A DNA stretch of 60,114 bases from Treponema bryantii (GTDB lineage Bacteria > Spirochaetota > Spirochaetia > Treponematales > Treponemataceae): NCBI RefSeq assembly GCF_900113965.1, contig NZ_FORI01000013.1, forward strand, positions 1 to 60,114, read 5' to 3'. The first letter of the stretch is position 1. Every line of letters starts with the position of its first letter. Below the pieces are notes generated by a model. The model had not been told where the DNA came from. It did no database searches and worked only from the letters and a program-made list of their open reading frames with translations. Position numbers and translations under genes: made by a program. Positions 50,831 through 59,634 of this stretch are shown piece after piece.

Positions 50831-50899
50831 GATTCTATAAATAGAAACGTTACTATAAGTAGTAACATAACACTGTTTATTGTTACTGTCAATAGAAAC
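50831..50899 (-). promoter_or_regulatory. Three tryptophan operators upstream of trpE
   Basis: Three 18-bp sites: GATTCTATAAATAGAAAC (50831-50848), GTTACTATAAGTAGTAAC (50849-50866, fully palindromic outside the centre) and GTTACTGTCAATAGAAAC (50882-50899). The first two abut. They share the consensus GTTWCTRTNNATAGWAAC with the trpCF sites. Confidence 0.8.
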
Positions 50900-50948
50900 A
50901 TAAATAAATGTTTGTTATTTTTGGGAGAATCGCAAAAAATACCCTTCC

Positions 50949-50978
50949 TTGACTTTGGAAGGGGTTTTATGATACATT
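50949..50978 (+). promoter_or_regulatory. SRP RNA promoter
   Basis: TTGACT (50949-50954), 18-bp spacer, TACATT (50973-50978); the RNA 5' end is predicted 7 nt downstream at 50985. Confidence 0.75.
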
Positions 50979-50984
50979 CTTGTT

Positions 50985-51081
50985 GGACCAGATGCCCTTC
51001 AAGTGTCTTTCGCAAAACCCCGTCAGAGGAGGAATCCAGCAGCGGTATGCGCTAAGAGCTGTGCTTGGGATTATCTGGTCC
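50985..51081 (+). ncRNA. ffs: Signal recognition particle RNA, small bacterial type
   Basis: The ends pair as GGACCAGAT/ATCTGGTCC. The apical conserved region GTCAGAGGAGGAATCCAGCAG (51029-51049) contains the SRP domain IV motifs GTCAG...GGAA...AGCAG that bind Ffh. At 97 nt it has the size of 4.5S-like RNAs. A T-rich tail follows the closing stem and a sigma-70 promoter precedes it at the correct distance. Confidence 0.9.
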
Positions 51082-51140
51082 TTTTTATTTGGATCTTTCT
51101 GTTTAATTTCAAATCAAAAACTTTTTTAAATTACTCATCG

Positions 51141-52172
51141 TTATTTTTCAACGCCAGAAACTACAACTCCCTGCATAAAGAATTTTTGTGCCACCACAAA
51201 AATGAGGAAAGGAACTACGCAGGCAATCATACTAACTGCTTGAACTAAATGAGTTTCGGTTGAATACATGTTACTGAAAGATGAAAGTCCTATACTGATA
51301 GGATACTTTTCTGGGTGTCCTGCAAGGTACAGAAGCGGATTAAAGAAGTCGTTCCATGCCCAGAAGAAGTGGAAGAGTCCTACAGAAATAATTGCAGGCA
51401 CACACTGTGGAAGAATAATTTTATACAGAGTTGCAATAGGACCACAGCCGTCAATGCGGGCAGCCTCATCCATCTCTCGAGGAATACCAAGCATAAACTG
51501 TCTCAAAAGGAAAACGTTATAAGCATTCGAAAAGAAGTGAGGAACAATAAGCGGCAGCCAGGTTCCAACCCATCCTAATTTATAGAAGATGGTATAAACC
51601 GGAATCAGCGTTACAGCACTTGGAAGAACGATTGTCGCAATCAGAATGATGAACAGCTTTCCCTTTGCACGGAAATTAAAGCGTGAAAATCCGTAGGCAA
51701 CAAAGGTAGAAGAGAGAAGGGTACCAAAGGTTGTGATAAGTGCATAAAAAAGTGTGTTTCTGAAAAGCAGAAGGAAGTTAATTGATTTCCAGCCTTTTTT
51801 GTAGTTACCAAACTGAGGATCAAACTCCCATTCATTCTGCAGAGTTCTCCATTTACCTTCCCAGACAATCTGACCTGCGCCAGGATTTTCCGGATCTATG
51901 AAAACTGACTCATCTCTTCCTTTTTTTATGATTGCAAGAGTTTTTTCTGCGCCGTCAATTGGAACAATAAACAGCTCGCATTTTTTGCCGTTGTATTCAA
52001 AAGTTTTTGGTGACTGTGGAATTGGCGACTGATTCAAAGAAGAAAGCTGTTCCTTTGTTTTAAGAGAGCCTGAAATTCCATAGAGCATTGGCAGTAAGAA
52101 AAGTGCCACAGTAAACACCGTTACAACGAACATGATTATTCTTGCAATATCATTTGTTCTTTTTATAGTCAT
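51141..52172 (-). CDS. Sugar ABC transporter permease, MalG family
   Basis: The 343-residue protein has six membrane segments, with the conserved EAA loop REMDEAARIDGCGPIATLYKIILPQCVPA near residue 245 and WAWNDFFNPLLYL after it. Between TM1 and TM2 there is an extra domain of about 100 residues (SSLNQSPIPQSPKTFEYNGKKCELFIVPIDGAEK...), a feature of a subset of MalG-type permeases. It partners the next permease. It is the last gene of the minus-strand importer operon. Confidence 0.9.
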   Translation of the reverse strand: MTIKRTNDIARIIMFVVTVFTVALFLLPMLYGISGSLKTKEQLSSLNQSPIPQSPKTFEYNGKKCELFIVPIDGAEKTLAIIKKGRDESVFIDPENPGAGQIVWEGKWRTLQNEWEFDPQFGNYKKGWKSINFLLLFRNTLFYALITTFGTLLSSTFVAYGFSRFNFRAKGKLFIILIATIVLPSAVTLIPVYTIFYKLGWVGTWLPLIVPHFFSNAYNVFLLRQFMLGIPREMDEAARIDGCGPIATLYKIILPQCVPAIISVGLFHFFWAWNDFFNPLLYLAGHPEKYPISIGLSSFSNMYSTETHLVQAVSMIACVVPFLIFVVAQKFFMQGVVVSGVEK

Positions 52173-52190
52173 TTTTTAATCCTCCGTAAT

Positions 52191-53114
52191 CTATCGTTTT
52201 TCACCTGCGTAGAAAACCCATTTATTAGAGGTTCCGAATAAAACAAGTGTAAATATCATTCCAATAAAGAAAATTACCCAGGCAATAACAGCTCCATAAC
52301 CCATGCTGAAATATGAGAAGGCCTGACGATAGAAATAAACCATCGGGAAGTTTGTCATTCCGTTAGGGAAGCCGTCTCCATTGTTCATTACCATTGGAAT
52401 AAGGAAGAACTGCATCAGGTTAATAACACCAATAAGAAGGTTATAGAAAATAACCGGAGTAATTGTAGGGATTGTAACAGCCTTCATTCGCTGCCATGAA
52501 TTTGCGCCGTCTATAGTTGCGGCTTCGTATAATTCTTTTGGAACTCCCTGTAATCCCGCAAGAAGAATTAAAATTGTATTTCCACAGCCCCAGAGTCCGA
52601 TGAGCGCGTATGAAATGTAAACCCATCTTGTGCTTGTGAGCCAGCGGATTCCCGGAAGGCCTGCTTTTCCTAAAATCAGATTGTACCATCCGGTCTGTTC
52701 ATTCATGATTCCTTTCCAGATTAAAACAGTTGCTACAAAAGGTACCATGCTAGGCAGATAGAACAATGCTCTGAAAAGGCTTTTTCCTATAAGATGTCTG
52801 TTGTTCAGTAAAACAGCAATTACAAAAGAAAAACAGAAGGAAATAGGAAGAGAGATTAAACTGTATTCCAGAATATGTGCAATTGATTTCATTACAATAG
52901 GATCATCAACTATTGCACGTTTCCAGTTGTCTGCACCAACGAAAGAACTTGCATCCGGCTGAATCAGGTTGTAGTCAAAGAATGAAAAGATGAAAGAGGC
53001 AATCATTGGACCAAGATAAAATATCGTAAAACCGATAAGCCAAGGGGCAATAAAAAACAATCCCCACTTTGTTTCCCAGCGCTGTATTCCAGCGGATTTA
53101 GTTTTTTTATTCAT
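52191..53114 (-). CDS. Sugar ABC transporter permease, MalF family
   Basis: The 307-residue permease has the start KWGLFFIAPWLIGFTIFYLGPMIASFIFSF, LFYLPSMVPFVATVLIWKGIMN near 120 and the EAA loop VPKELYEAATIDGANSWQRMKAVTIPTITPV near 195. It forms the translocation pore with the MalG-like protein. No ATPase gene is adjacent, so a shared MsiK-type ATPase encoded elsewhere would be required. Confidence 0.9.
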   Translation of the reverse strand: MNKKTKSAGIQRWETKWGLFFIAPWLIGFTIFYLGPMIASFIFSFFDYNLIQPDASSFVGADNWKRAIVDDPIVMKSIAHILEYSLISLPISFCFSFVIAVLLNNRHLIGKSLFRALFYLPSMVPFVATVLIWKGIMNEQTGWYNLILGKAGLPGIRWLTSTRWVYISYALIGLWGCGNTILILLAGLQGVPKELYEAATIDGANSWQRMKAVTIPTITPVIFYNLLIGVINLMQFFLIPMVMNNGDGFPNGMTNFPMVYFYRQAFSYFSMGYGAVIAWVIFFIGMIFTLVLFGTSNKWVFYAGEKR

Positions 53115-53125
53115 AGTGCATTAAA

Positions 53126-53163
53126 AAGGCGATGCTTAAAACTTTAAGCTTCAGCACCGCCTT
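53126..53163 (-). terminator. Intercistronic hairpin after the binding-protein gene
   Basis: On the minus strand AAGGCGGTGCTGAAGCTTAA pairs imperfectly with TTTTAAGCATCGCCTT and is followed by T's. Such hairpins commonly let the binding protein exceed the permeases in amount. Confidence 0.7.
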
Positions 53164-53181
53164 GTCTCCTTATTTAATTTT

Positions 53182-54555
53182 TTACTTTGTTGCTGCTGCA
53201 AAAATTACATCAAGATTTTTCTTAAGCTGTGCAGCTTCTTCATCAACATTAAGTCCCGGATTGTTTGTAAGGTTTGTCCAGAATTCTGTGTAGCATGTAG
53301 AAGCTTCCTGGAAGCTTGGCATCCATGATTCATGGTTAGGATTATCAGCATAAGCAACACTGTCTTTAATAACCTTTGTATTTACAGTTACATGTGGATA
53401 GCGTTCCTTAAAGAATGAATCGAGGAAGGCATCCTGCTTTGAAGTGATTGCAGGCATACCACCGTAAATCTTTAGAAGGTCATCAGATGCAGTTGTTACA
53501 AGGTAAGTAAGAACTTCGAAAGCCTCTTTTGGATGCTTTGAGCCTTTTGTGATTTCGAAAGTATCAGCATGCATCTTTGCAGTTGTCTTTCCTTTGTAAG
53601 AAGGCATTGGGTAAACATCCCACTGGTAATCCATTTTTGCATAACCTGAGTACCATACGTGACACTGGAACATAGCAATCTTTCCAGATTCACCCCAGCT
53701 TCCTGCAGAAAGAATATCTGAATCACCATATGGAGCATTTGGAATGAAATGATCTTTCCACATACCATCATAAGTCCACTTCCATGCATCAAGCCATGCG
53801 TCTGGAATTTGAGCTTTGTTTCCTGGTCCTACGAATGTACCTGGTTCAAAGAGTGTTCCGTATCCGCGGGCATCACCCCATACAATACCAAAGCCCCACT
53901 GAACAATGTTTTCTGGATCAAACTGTGGATCTGTAGCATCATTTCCATTTGCATCAACTGTAAGTTTCATACCAATGCGGCGAACACAGTCAAAATCCCA
54001 TGTCCATTCTTTTCCGTTTTCATCAACGTATTTTTCGCCGTAATTCTTTGGTGGAAGAGGGATACCTGCTTCTTCAAAGATTTCTTTATTTACATACATA
54101 TATGACGGATAGATTCCGAAAGGAAGTCCGATAAGTCCATCATCTGGATCTCTATAGAATTCAACCATTGAAGGATCGAACTGTGATAAGTCAAAGTTAG
54201 TTTCTTTTACAAGTGGTTCAAGGTCGAGCCATGCGCCCTTAAAACTGTCACGACCACGGATACCAACTGGTCCACAAATATCAGGTGCGTTACCACCAGA
54301 AATCTGTGTTGCAAGTGTCTGGAATGCCTGTCCGTTATCTACAATTTCAAGAACAAGTTCAATCTTATCCTGAGATTTGTTGAACTTATCTACAACCGCT
54401 TTCTGTGGTGCAAAGGTAGGTTCATCTGAACCAGCACCAAGTCCTACAAACCAGCGAACTTTTACACGCTGATTTTTCTTACCGCAGCTTGTGAACATTG
54501 AAGCTGCCAATGCCATAAAAGCAACAGAACATACCAGTTTTGTTAGTTTTTTCAT
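53182..54555 (-). CDS. Sugar ABC transporter substrate-binding lipoprotein
   Basis: The 457-residue protein has a lipoprotein signal (MKKLTKLVCSVAFMALAASMFTSCGKK, lipobox FTSC). The family-1 extracellular binding fold shows as VKVRWFVGLGAGSDEPTFAPQKAVVDKFNKSQDKIELVLEIVD, ISGGNAPDICGPVGIRG near residue 90, LIGLPFGIYPSYMYVNKEIFEEAGIPLPP near 135-165 and GKIAMFQCHVWYS near 300. It delivers an unidentified oligosaccharide or glycoside to the permeases. First gene of the operon, divergent from GH30. Confidence 0.9.
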   Translation of the reverse strand: MKKLTKLVCSVAFMALAASMFTSCGKKNQRVKVRWFVGLGAGSDEPTFAPQKAVVDKFNKSQDKIELVLEIVDNGQAFQTLATQISGGNAPDICGPVGIRGRDSFKGAWLDLEPLVKETNFDLSQFDPSMVEFYRDPDDGLIGLPFGIYPSYMYVNKEIFEEAGIPLPPKNYGEKYVDENGKEWTWDFDCVRRIGMKLTVDANGNDATDPQFDPENIVQWGFGIVWGDARGYGTLFEPGTFVGPGNKAQIPDAWLDAWKWTYDGMWKDHFIPNAPYGDSDILSAGSWGESGKIAMFQCHVWYSGYAKMDYQWDVYPMPSYKGKTTAKMHADTFEITKGSKHPKEAFEVLTYLVTTASDDLLKIYGGMPAITSKQDAFLDSFFKERYPHVTVNTKVIKDSVAYADNPNHESWMPSFQEASTCYTEFWTNLTNNPGLNVDEEAAQLKKNLDVIFAAATK

Positions 54556-54574
54556 TTAAAAACTCCTTTTTGAT

Positions 54575-54836
54575 TGTTTACGCAAACATTATTAAATCTA
54601 TTAGCAGAACACGGATCCATATGTTTCTGCTGTATGATTTATTTATGTTTGCGTAAACATATCATAATCCCACTCTGAATAATCTGTCAAATTCTTTTTT
54701 TCATTTTTTTTGTGTTATTTTCGGGCATTTTTCTCAAATAAAAACATTTTAGCTGATTATAAAAGATTTTGATTGACTTTCTGGGAAAACTAAAATATTA
54801 TCGTCAATGTTTGCGAAAACATTGTAAACGCAAAAT
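54575..54836. promoter_or_regulatory. LacI-type operators in the divergent promoter region
   Basis: Palindromes of the type TGTTTACGCAAACA occur at 54575-54588 (near the binding-protein start), 54645-54660 (ATGTTTGCGTAAACAT, perfect) and 54807-54822 (ATGTTTGCGAAAACAT), with a partial fourth TTGTAAACGCAAAA at 54823-54836. The central CG is typical of LacI/GalR operators. The regulator encoded at 56312 is the likely ligand-responsive repressor. The rest of the 300-bp gap is AT-rich with no gene. Confidence 0.85.
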
Positions 54837-54859
54837 TTTAAGCAAAACGGAGAAATACA

Positions 54860-56293
54860 ATGAATCTTATTAATACATATGAAACTTCTAAAGACACAGA
54901 TAACAGAATAAAAAGCATTTCAGAAAAGAAATGCGCCGCAAGGGTAGATGATAATCTTTCCTGTACAATTACCATTGACCCAAAGCGCACCTTTCAGACT
55001 TTTAAGGGTTTTGGCTGTGCATTAACAGAAAGTGCCGGTTATGTGATTTCTCATCTGGAAGCTGCTGATCAGAAAACTGTTGTTAAGAACTGCTTTTCTG
55101 AAAAGGGCAATAAATACACCTTTGCACGAACACATATGAACTCGTGCGACTTTTCTCTTGGAAACTGGGCCTGCGTTCCTCAGAAAGATGAATCTCTTAA
55201 GTCCTTTTCTTTCGAACGTACAGATAAGTATATGACACCTCTTTTGAAATTAGCTGCAAAAGAAAATCCGGGTCTTAATGTCATGGTTACTCCATGGACA
55301 CCTCCAGCCTGGATGAAGACCAACAATGATATGAATCATGGTGGTAAACTCAAAAAGAAGTATCGTAAACTCTGGGCAGAATACTTTGTTCGTTTTATTC
55401 GAGGTCTGAACGAGCGGGGGCTTTCTGTCGGCTATGTTTCTATTCAGAATGAATGTGAAGCAGCTCAGACCTGGGATTCGTGTCTGTGGACAGGAAAAGA
55501 AGAAGGGGAGTTTGCCGTAAATTACCTTAAGCCTGCCTTTAGCGAAAATGGCCTTGATGATGTGAAAATCCTTGTGTGGGATCACAACCGTGACATGATG
55601 GTAAAACGAATGAAGCAGAGTTTTTCTGTTCCCGGCGCGGAAAAGGCAATAGATGGAATGGCTTATCACTGGTATTCGGGAGATCAGTATGATAATGTTC
55701 GTGCCTGTGCAAAGGCTCATCCGGATATGGATTTCTTTTTTACAGAAGGAAGTATTGAAGGCGGCGCAAGACCCGGTAAATGGTATGTGGGCGAAAGATA
55801 CGGTCACAACATCATAAATGATTTGAATGCCGGCTGTACTGCCTGGATGGACTGGAACATGGCGCTGGATATTGTTGGCGGTCCGAACCACGTAAATAAT
55901 TTCTGTGATGCGCAAATCCTTATAGATACAGAAAAGAAAGAAGTTCTTTATCAGAGTTCGTATTATTACATCGGCCAGTTCTCACGCTTTATTGTTCCTT
56001 CTTCAAAGCGTGTTGATTTTAAGATGACTCCTTATATGGTGCCGGCGGCCTTTGACGGAAAAATGGGAAACACAATGGAATGCACAGTTTTTGTAACACC
56101 GCAAAATCAGCTTGTAGTAGTAGTTATGAACAGAACCGAAGCAGATATGATTTTTGAATTAAAACTGGATGACCTCGGAATGAAAGACAAAAAGGAAAAA
56201 ACGTTATATACTTCTAAGGTAACCGATAAAAATGTGAAGAACTGCTTTGTCTGTCCTCCGCGTGGAATTCAGACATATATTTTTGAGCAATAA
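54860..56293 (+). CDS. Glycoside hydrolase family 30 enzyme
   Basis: The 477-residue protein has no signal peptide, so it is cytosolic. The GH30 landmarks are TFKGFGCALTESAGYVI near residue 48, VTPWTPPAWMKTNNDMNHGGKLK near 150, the acid/base region YVSIQNECEAAQTWDSCLWTGKEE near 195 (Q-N-E, with Cys where Pro is usual), the AYHWYSG strand near 275, the nucleophile FFTEGSIEGG near 295 and a C-terminal beta domain. Family activities include beta-glucosidase, beta-xylosidase and glucosylceramidase. It is probably used on the sugar imported by the divergent ABC system. Confidence 0.92.
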   Translation: MNLINTYETSKDTDNRIKSISEKKCAARVDDNLSCTITIDPKRTFQTFKGFGCALTESAGYVISHLEAADQKTVVKNCFSEKGNKYTFARTHMNSCDFSLGNWACVPQKDESLKSFSFERTDKYMTPLLKLAAKENPGLNVMVTPWTPPAWMKTNNDMNHGGKLKKKYRKLWAEYFVRFIRGLNERGLSVGYVSIQNECEAAQTWDSCLWTGKEEGEFAVNYLKPAFSENGLDDVKILVWDHNRDMMVKRMKQSFSVPGAEKAIDGMAYHWYSGDQYDNVRACAKAHPDMDFFFTEGSIEGGARPGKWYVGERYGHNIINDLNAGCTAWMDWNMALDIVGGPNHVNNFCDAQILIDTEKKEVLYQSSYYYIGQFSRFIVPSSKRVDFKMTPYMVPAAFDGKMGNTMECTVFVTPQNQLVVVVMNRTEADMIFELKLDDLGMKDKKEKTLYTSKVTDKNVKNCFVCPPRGIQTYIFEQ

Positions 56294-56311
56294 TTCTGAT
56301 TCGAGGTAAAG

Positions 56312-57349
56312 ATGGTAACTCAGAAAGACGTAGCCGACCTTGCAGGCGTTTCCTTTATTACAGTTTCGCGTGTAGTTCGCGGAGAAGAAAATGTTAAACC
56401 GGAAACCAAACGCAGGGTTGAAGAGGCAATTGCAAAGTTAGGTTATGCTCCAAGCTTTGCCGGCCAGGTGTTGAATTCCGGCCGCTGTAATACCATTGGA
56501 GTTCTTACCCCGATTCCTCTTAATAAATCAATCCGTTCTTTCTATCTTATGAGCGTTCTGGATGGAATCAATGAAATCTGTAATAAATACAATACAGATA
56601 TTTTGATGAGCGTTGTTCCAGAATCAGAAAAAAATCCTTCTTATGATTATTTAAGGCCATACAAGCAGAAGAAGGTTGATGGAATTATTTATATTGGACT
56701 TAAAAAGATTTCCAAGCAGATTATTGATGAAATAAAACTCAGAAAACTTCCCTGCGTTGTAGTTGCAGACCGTCCGGAAAGCGAGATTTTTTCGTGGGTT
56801 GATACAGATAACTATCTTGCTGCAAAAACTTCAGTAAATGAATTCTGGAAGAGGGGGCATCGCCGCATTGCCTTCCTGGGTCTTGAAAAACATATCTACA
56901 ATGCAAATGTCCTTGAACGTGAAAAAGGCTTTATTGATACCCTGAAGCAGCTTGGAGTTTCTTATAATCCTGAAGATTATATAATCCGCACAGATTATGA
57001 TTCTTCTGATATTGATAAGGATGTAGAAAAAGCCTTTAGTGAATTTAAGGAAAAACCAACAGCACTTTTCTGCTGTACAGATTCGTGTGTGCCTGGAGCC
57101 TGCAAAGGAATACAAAAACTTGGACTTTCTGTTCCAGATGATGTAAGCATTATTGGCTTTGATGGCTTTATAAATCAGACCTATTTTAATATGAACGTAG
57201 CAACCAATGTTCAGCCGCTTTCTCAGATGGGCCAGAGAGCAGCAGATATCCTTTTTAATCATATCAACAATCCGGATGCACAGAGAGAAACTGTTGTATT
57301 AAGCGTTCCTTTTGCAGATGGGGATTCTTTGAAAGATATAACAAAATAA
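56312..57349 (+). CDS. LacI-family transcriptional regulator
   Basis: The 345-residue protein has an N-terminal HTH (VTQKDVADLAGVSFITVSRVVRGEENVKPETKRRVEEAIAKLGYAPS) with a hinge helix to residue 60. The periplasmic-binding-like sugar domain follows (TIGVLTPIPLNKSIRSFYLMSVLDGI, WVDTDNYLAAKTSVNEFWKRGHRRIAFLG, DVSIIGFDGF). It lies 18 bp after the GH30 gene and is expected to bind the TGTTTRCG-type palindromes between the divergent operons. GAGGTAAAG precedes ATG. Confidence 0.93.
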   Translation: MVTQKDVADLAGVSFITVSRVVRGEENVKPETKRRVEEAIAKLGYAPSFAGQVLNSGRCNTIGVLTPIPLNKSIRSFYLMSVLDGINEICNKYNTDILMSVVPESEKNPSYDYLRPYKQKKVDGIIYIGLKKISKQIIDEIKLRKLPCVVVADRPESEIFSWVDTDNYLAAKTSVNEFWKRGHRRIAFLGLEKHIYNANVLEREKGFIDTLKQLGVSYNPEDYIIRTDYDSSDIDKDVEKAFSEFKEKPTALFCCTDSCVPGACKGIQKLGLSVPDDVSIIGFDGFINQTYFNMNVATNVQPLSQMGQRAADILFNHINNPDAQRETVVLSVPFADGDSLKDITK

Positions 57350-57410
57350 GATCATTTTCTTTTCTATTAATATATCTCACTTTTAGTATAAGAAATTTTA
57401 GACTTATTTT

Positions 57411-58229
57411 TTATTCCAGATATTCTTTTATAAGATTCTCGACCTGCCGGGAACTAAGCTGGAGGTCTGCGGTTTCCATTGTGATGATGAGATTTTTGCC
57501 GGGAAGTATGTTGTTCTCGCTGAAGACCTTGAGTTTTGAAACTGTTCGAGAAGCGTAGGCGGGGGAGTCCATCATTCCAAAATGTTCCCAGATAAATTCC
57601 TGACGAGTGCGGACATTCAGGCAGAGAAAATCAGGATGGTATATGTCGCCATTTTTGAGTTCCAGCGGGTACTCGTAGCGGTAGGGAATGTTGTGGCGAC
57701 TTAAAGTGTCTGCAATTATGACTTCTGATTTTGAACGGACCTGTTCATTGCGGGCGGTGAAGAACTCGGGGGCGTCTGCGGCAAAAGGGCGGGGGTGCCA
57801 GGTGATGTTCTGCCAGTTTTCTATATACTGTTGGTCTGTGAGTGTTACGGGAGTTATGAGCTTTTGCCGCGCGTTACAGGACTTTGTGTATAGCCCGGTG
57901 ATTTTTCCTTCTGTTACCTTTATTAGTTTTTCAATGAGAGTAAGCTGCTGCTCCAGAATTTTGATAAGCTTGTGGTCATAATCTTTTTGTGCGAGGCGGC
58001 GCGCGAGTTCTTGCTTTGCGGCGGGGATATAGACTCCGTGGGTATCTGCTGGATTTGTGAAGTGATAGAACTGAGGGGCTCGCGCGCCTTTTTTCTGTTC
58101 TATTCGGAGATGTCCCTGTGGTAAATTCTTTTGTGATTTCATTTTGAGATTCAACAGGTTTAAGAGCTCGAGTCGACGTGTTTTGAGCTGTTGTGTGAGA
58201 GTGTCTGGTGGTAAGAGTTCTGTTTTCAT
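57411..58229 (-). CDS. PD-(D/E)XK nuclease-like protein, copy 2
   Basis: The 272-residue paralogue of the 40435-41253 gene is roughly 60 percent identical by eye and collinear from end to end. The conserved core is VRSKSEVIIADTLSRHNIPYRYEYPLEL, YHPDFLCLNVRTRQEFIWEHFG and GKNLIITMET, while the N-terminal QFYH...GVYIP and LAQKDYDHKLIKIL blocks are also kept. Strong conservation of the acidic positions argues for an active enzyme. AAGGAGAAGAC is the ribosome site. The periodic palindromes are present only on its 5' side; the 61-bp 3' gap to the LacI gene has none. Confidence 0.75.
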   Translation of the reverse strand: MKTELLPPDTLTQQLKTRRLELLNLLNLKMKSQKNLPQGHLRIEQKKGARAPQFYHFTNPADTHGVYIPAAKQELARRLAQKDYDHKLIKILEQQLTLIEKLIKVTEGKITGLYTKSCNARQKLITPVTLTDQQYIENWQNITWHPRPFAADAPEFFTARNEQVRSKSEVIIADTLSRHNIPYRYEYPLELKNGDIYHPDFLCLNVRTRQEFIWEHFGMMDSPAYASRTVSKLKVFSENNILPGKNLIITMETADLQLSSRQVENLIKEYLE

Positions 58230-58257
58230 TGTCTTCTCCTTAAATTAGTGGGGTGTG

Positions 58258-58502
58258 GCCTGCAGAAAATGGAAATCTGGGATTTTGCAGGCTGAACGAG
58301 GGGTATGTTGGGCGTCGCCGGCCGGTAAAATTGATTATTTCTAATTTCTGCAGGCCAACAGGCCGGCTGTTTTTTGAGAATACGGTGGAAGGTGGCCTGC
58401 AAAAATTGTCTTTTCGGAAAATTGCAGGCTGAAAAACACTGTTCGGCGAGATCCAGGTTCTTTTTTTGCCTGTAATATTCGGAAATTACAATTTTTGCAG
58501 GC
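58258..58502. repeat. Palindrome array at nuclease-like gene 2
   Basis: Four 35-bp units lie at 58258-58292, 58321-58355, 58395-58429 and 58468-58502. The first gap is 28 bp and the next two are 39 and 38 bp. Arms extend to GCCTGCAA/TTGCAGGC in the third unit. From 58503 to 58715 there is no gene; the 15-mer GGGGCGTTGCGGGGC (58649-58663) is shared with 29265-29279. Confidence 0.9.
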
Positions 58503-58743
58503 CAGATTCACGAACCCGCACATTTTCTTATATATAATATTGCCCTGATATGTCGTTTTTGACACAAATTTGGGAAAATTTTGAGAATTCTTTGTGCGGG
58601 GGTTAGGGACCTCGGTGAACTGGCGGGGTACGGCCCACGCAGGGAGATGGGGCGTTGCGGGGCGAGGAAAAGAGTATTTGGGGATGTCGGTGGTGGTATT
58701 CAGGATCCCGGGGATTGAACTGAACCCAATTTTTTGGACAGTT

Positions 58744-59634
58744 TTATGCTACCATTTTTTTCATTCGGACTTCAATTGGAGTCCGATAATTTAAAACACT
58801 GGAATCCCGTTCATAATTAAAATAATGAATATACGATTCTAGTTCTTCCAGAAACTTATCAACAGAATCAAAATCATTAAGATAAAACCATTCTGTTTTT
58901 AATATACCCCAGAAATTTTCAATTACAGCATTATCAAGACAATTTCCTTTTCGAGACATACTTTGAATTGCATGTTTCTTTTTCAGGAAATACTTATATG
59001 AAATATGCCTATATTGCCATCCTTGATCAGATTGAATTATTACATTTTTTGGATTTCCAGTTTTTTTATATGCAAGTTTTATCATGTTCATAATAAGTTT
59101 CATATTAGGTGAAAAACTTACAGTATGGGCGATAATCTCCTTACTATGCATATCCATAATACCTGAAAGATATATTTTTTTACCACAAACCTTAAATTCT
59201 GTTACATCAGTTGTCCATTTCTGATTAATTGATGTTGTAGAAAAATTTCTTTGAAGGATATTTTCTACTGCAATTCCGGAAGTTGCTCCTGAATAAGAAT
59301 TATATTTCTTTGATCTAACAATACTTTTTATTCCCAGCTGCTGCATCAAACGTAATACTGTTTTATGATTAATCTGAACCCCTGATTTATGCAAATCAGA
59401 TGTTATCCACCTGTATCCTTTTCGTTTATTGCTTTTATTATAAATCTCAAGGATTTTCTGTTTAATCTCAATGTATTTATCTTTCTTGGGTTTTATATTC
59501 TCATAAAATGTCGAACGCTTTAAATCAAAGTATTTCAGCAATCTATCTAATTTATATACTGACCTTAATTCTTTGATTGCTTCTGATTTTTCTCTTTGCG
59601 AGCTTGAACTAAGGTCGCCAATTTTTTTAGGCAT
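58744..59634 (-). CDS. IS3-family transposase OrfB (DDE integrase)
   Basis: The 296-residue frame has an HTH_21 region (IYNKSNKRKGYRWITSDLHKSGVQINHKTVLRLMQQLGI) and an rve core with the DDE triad: TTDVTEF, IIQSDQGWQY and DNAVIENFWGILKTEW (D, D and E with 35-residue spacing). It overlaps OrfA by 70 bp in the -1 frame. An A7 run on the coding strand (59628-59622) within the overlap is a slippery site for making the OrfAB fusion. Confidence 0.94.
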   Translation of the reverse strand: MPKKIGDLSSSSQREKSEAIKELRSVYKLDRLLKYFDLKRSTFYENIKPKKDKYIEIKQKILEIYNKSNKRKGYRWITSDLHKSGVQINHKTVLRLMQQLGIKSIVRSKKYNSYSGATSGIAVENILQRNFSTTSINQKWTTDVTEFKVCGKKIYLSGIMDMHSKEIIAHTVSFSPNMKLIMNMIKLAYKKTGNPKNVIIQSDQGWQYRHISYKYFLKKKHAIQSMSRKGNCLDNAVIENFWGILKTEWFYLNDFDSVDKFLEELESYIHYFNYERDSSVLNYRTPIEVRMKKMVA

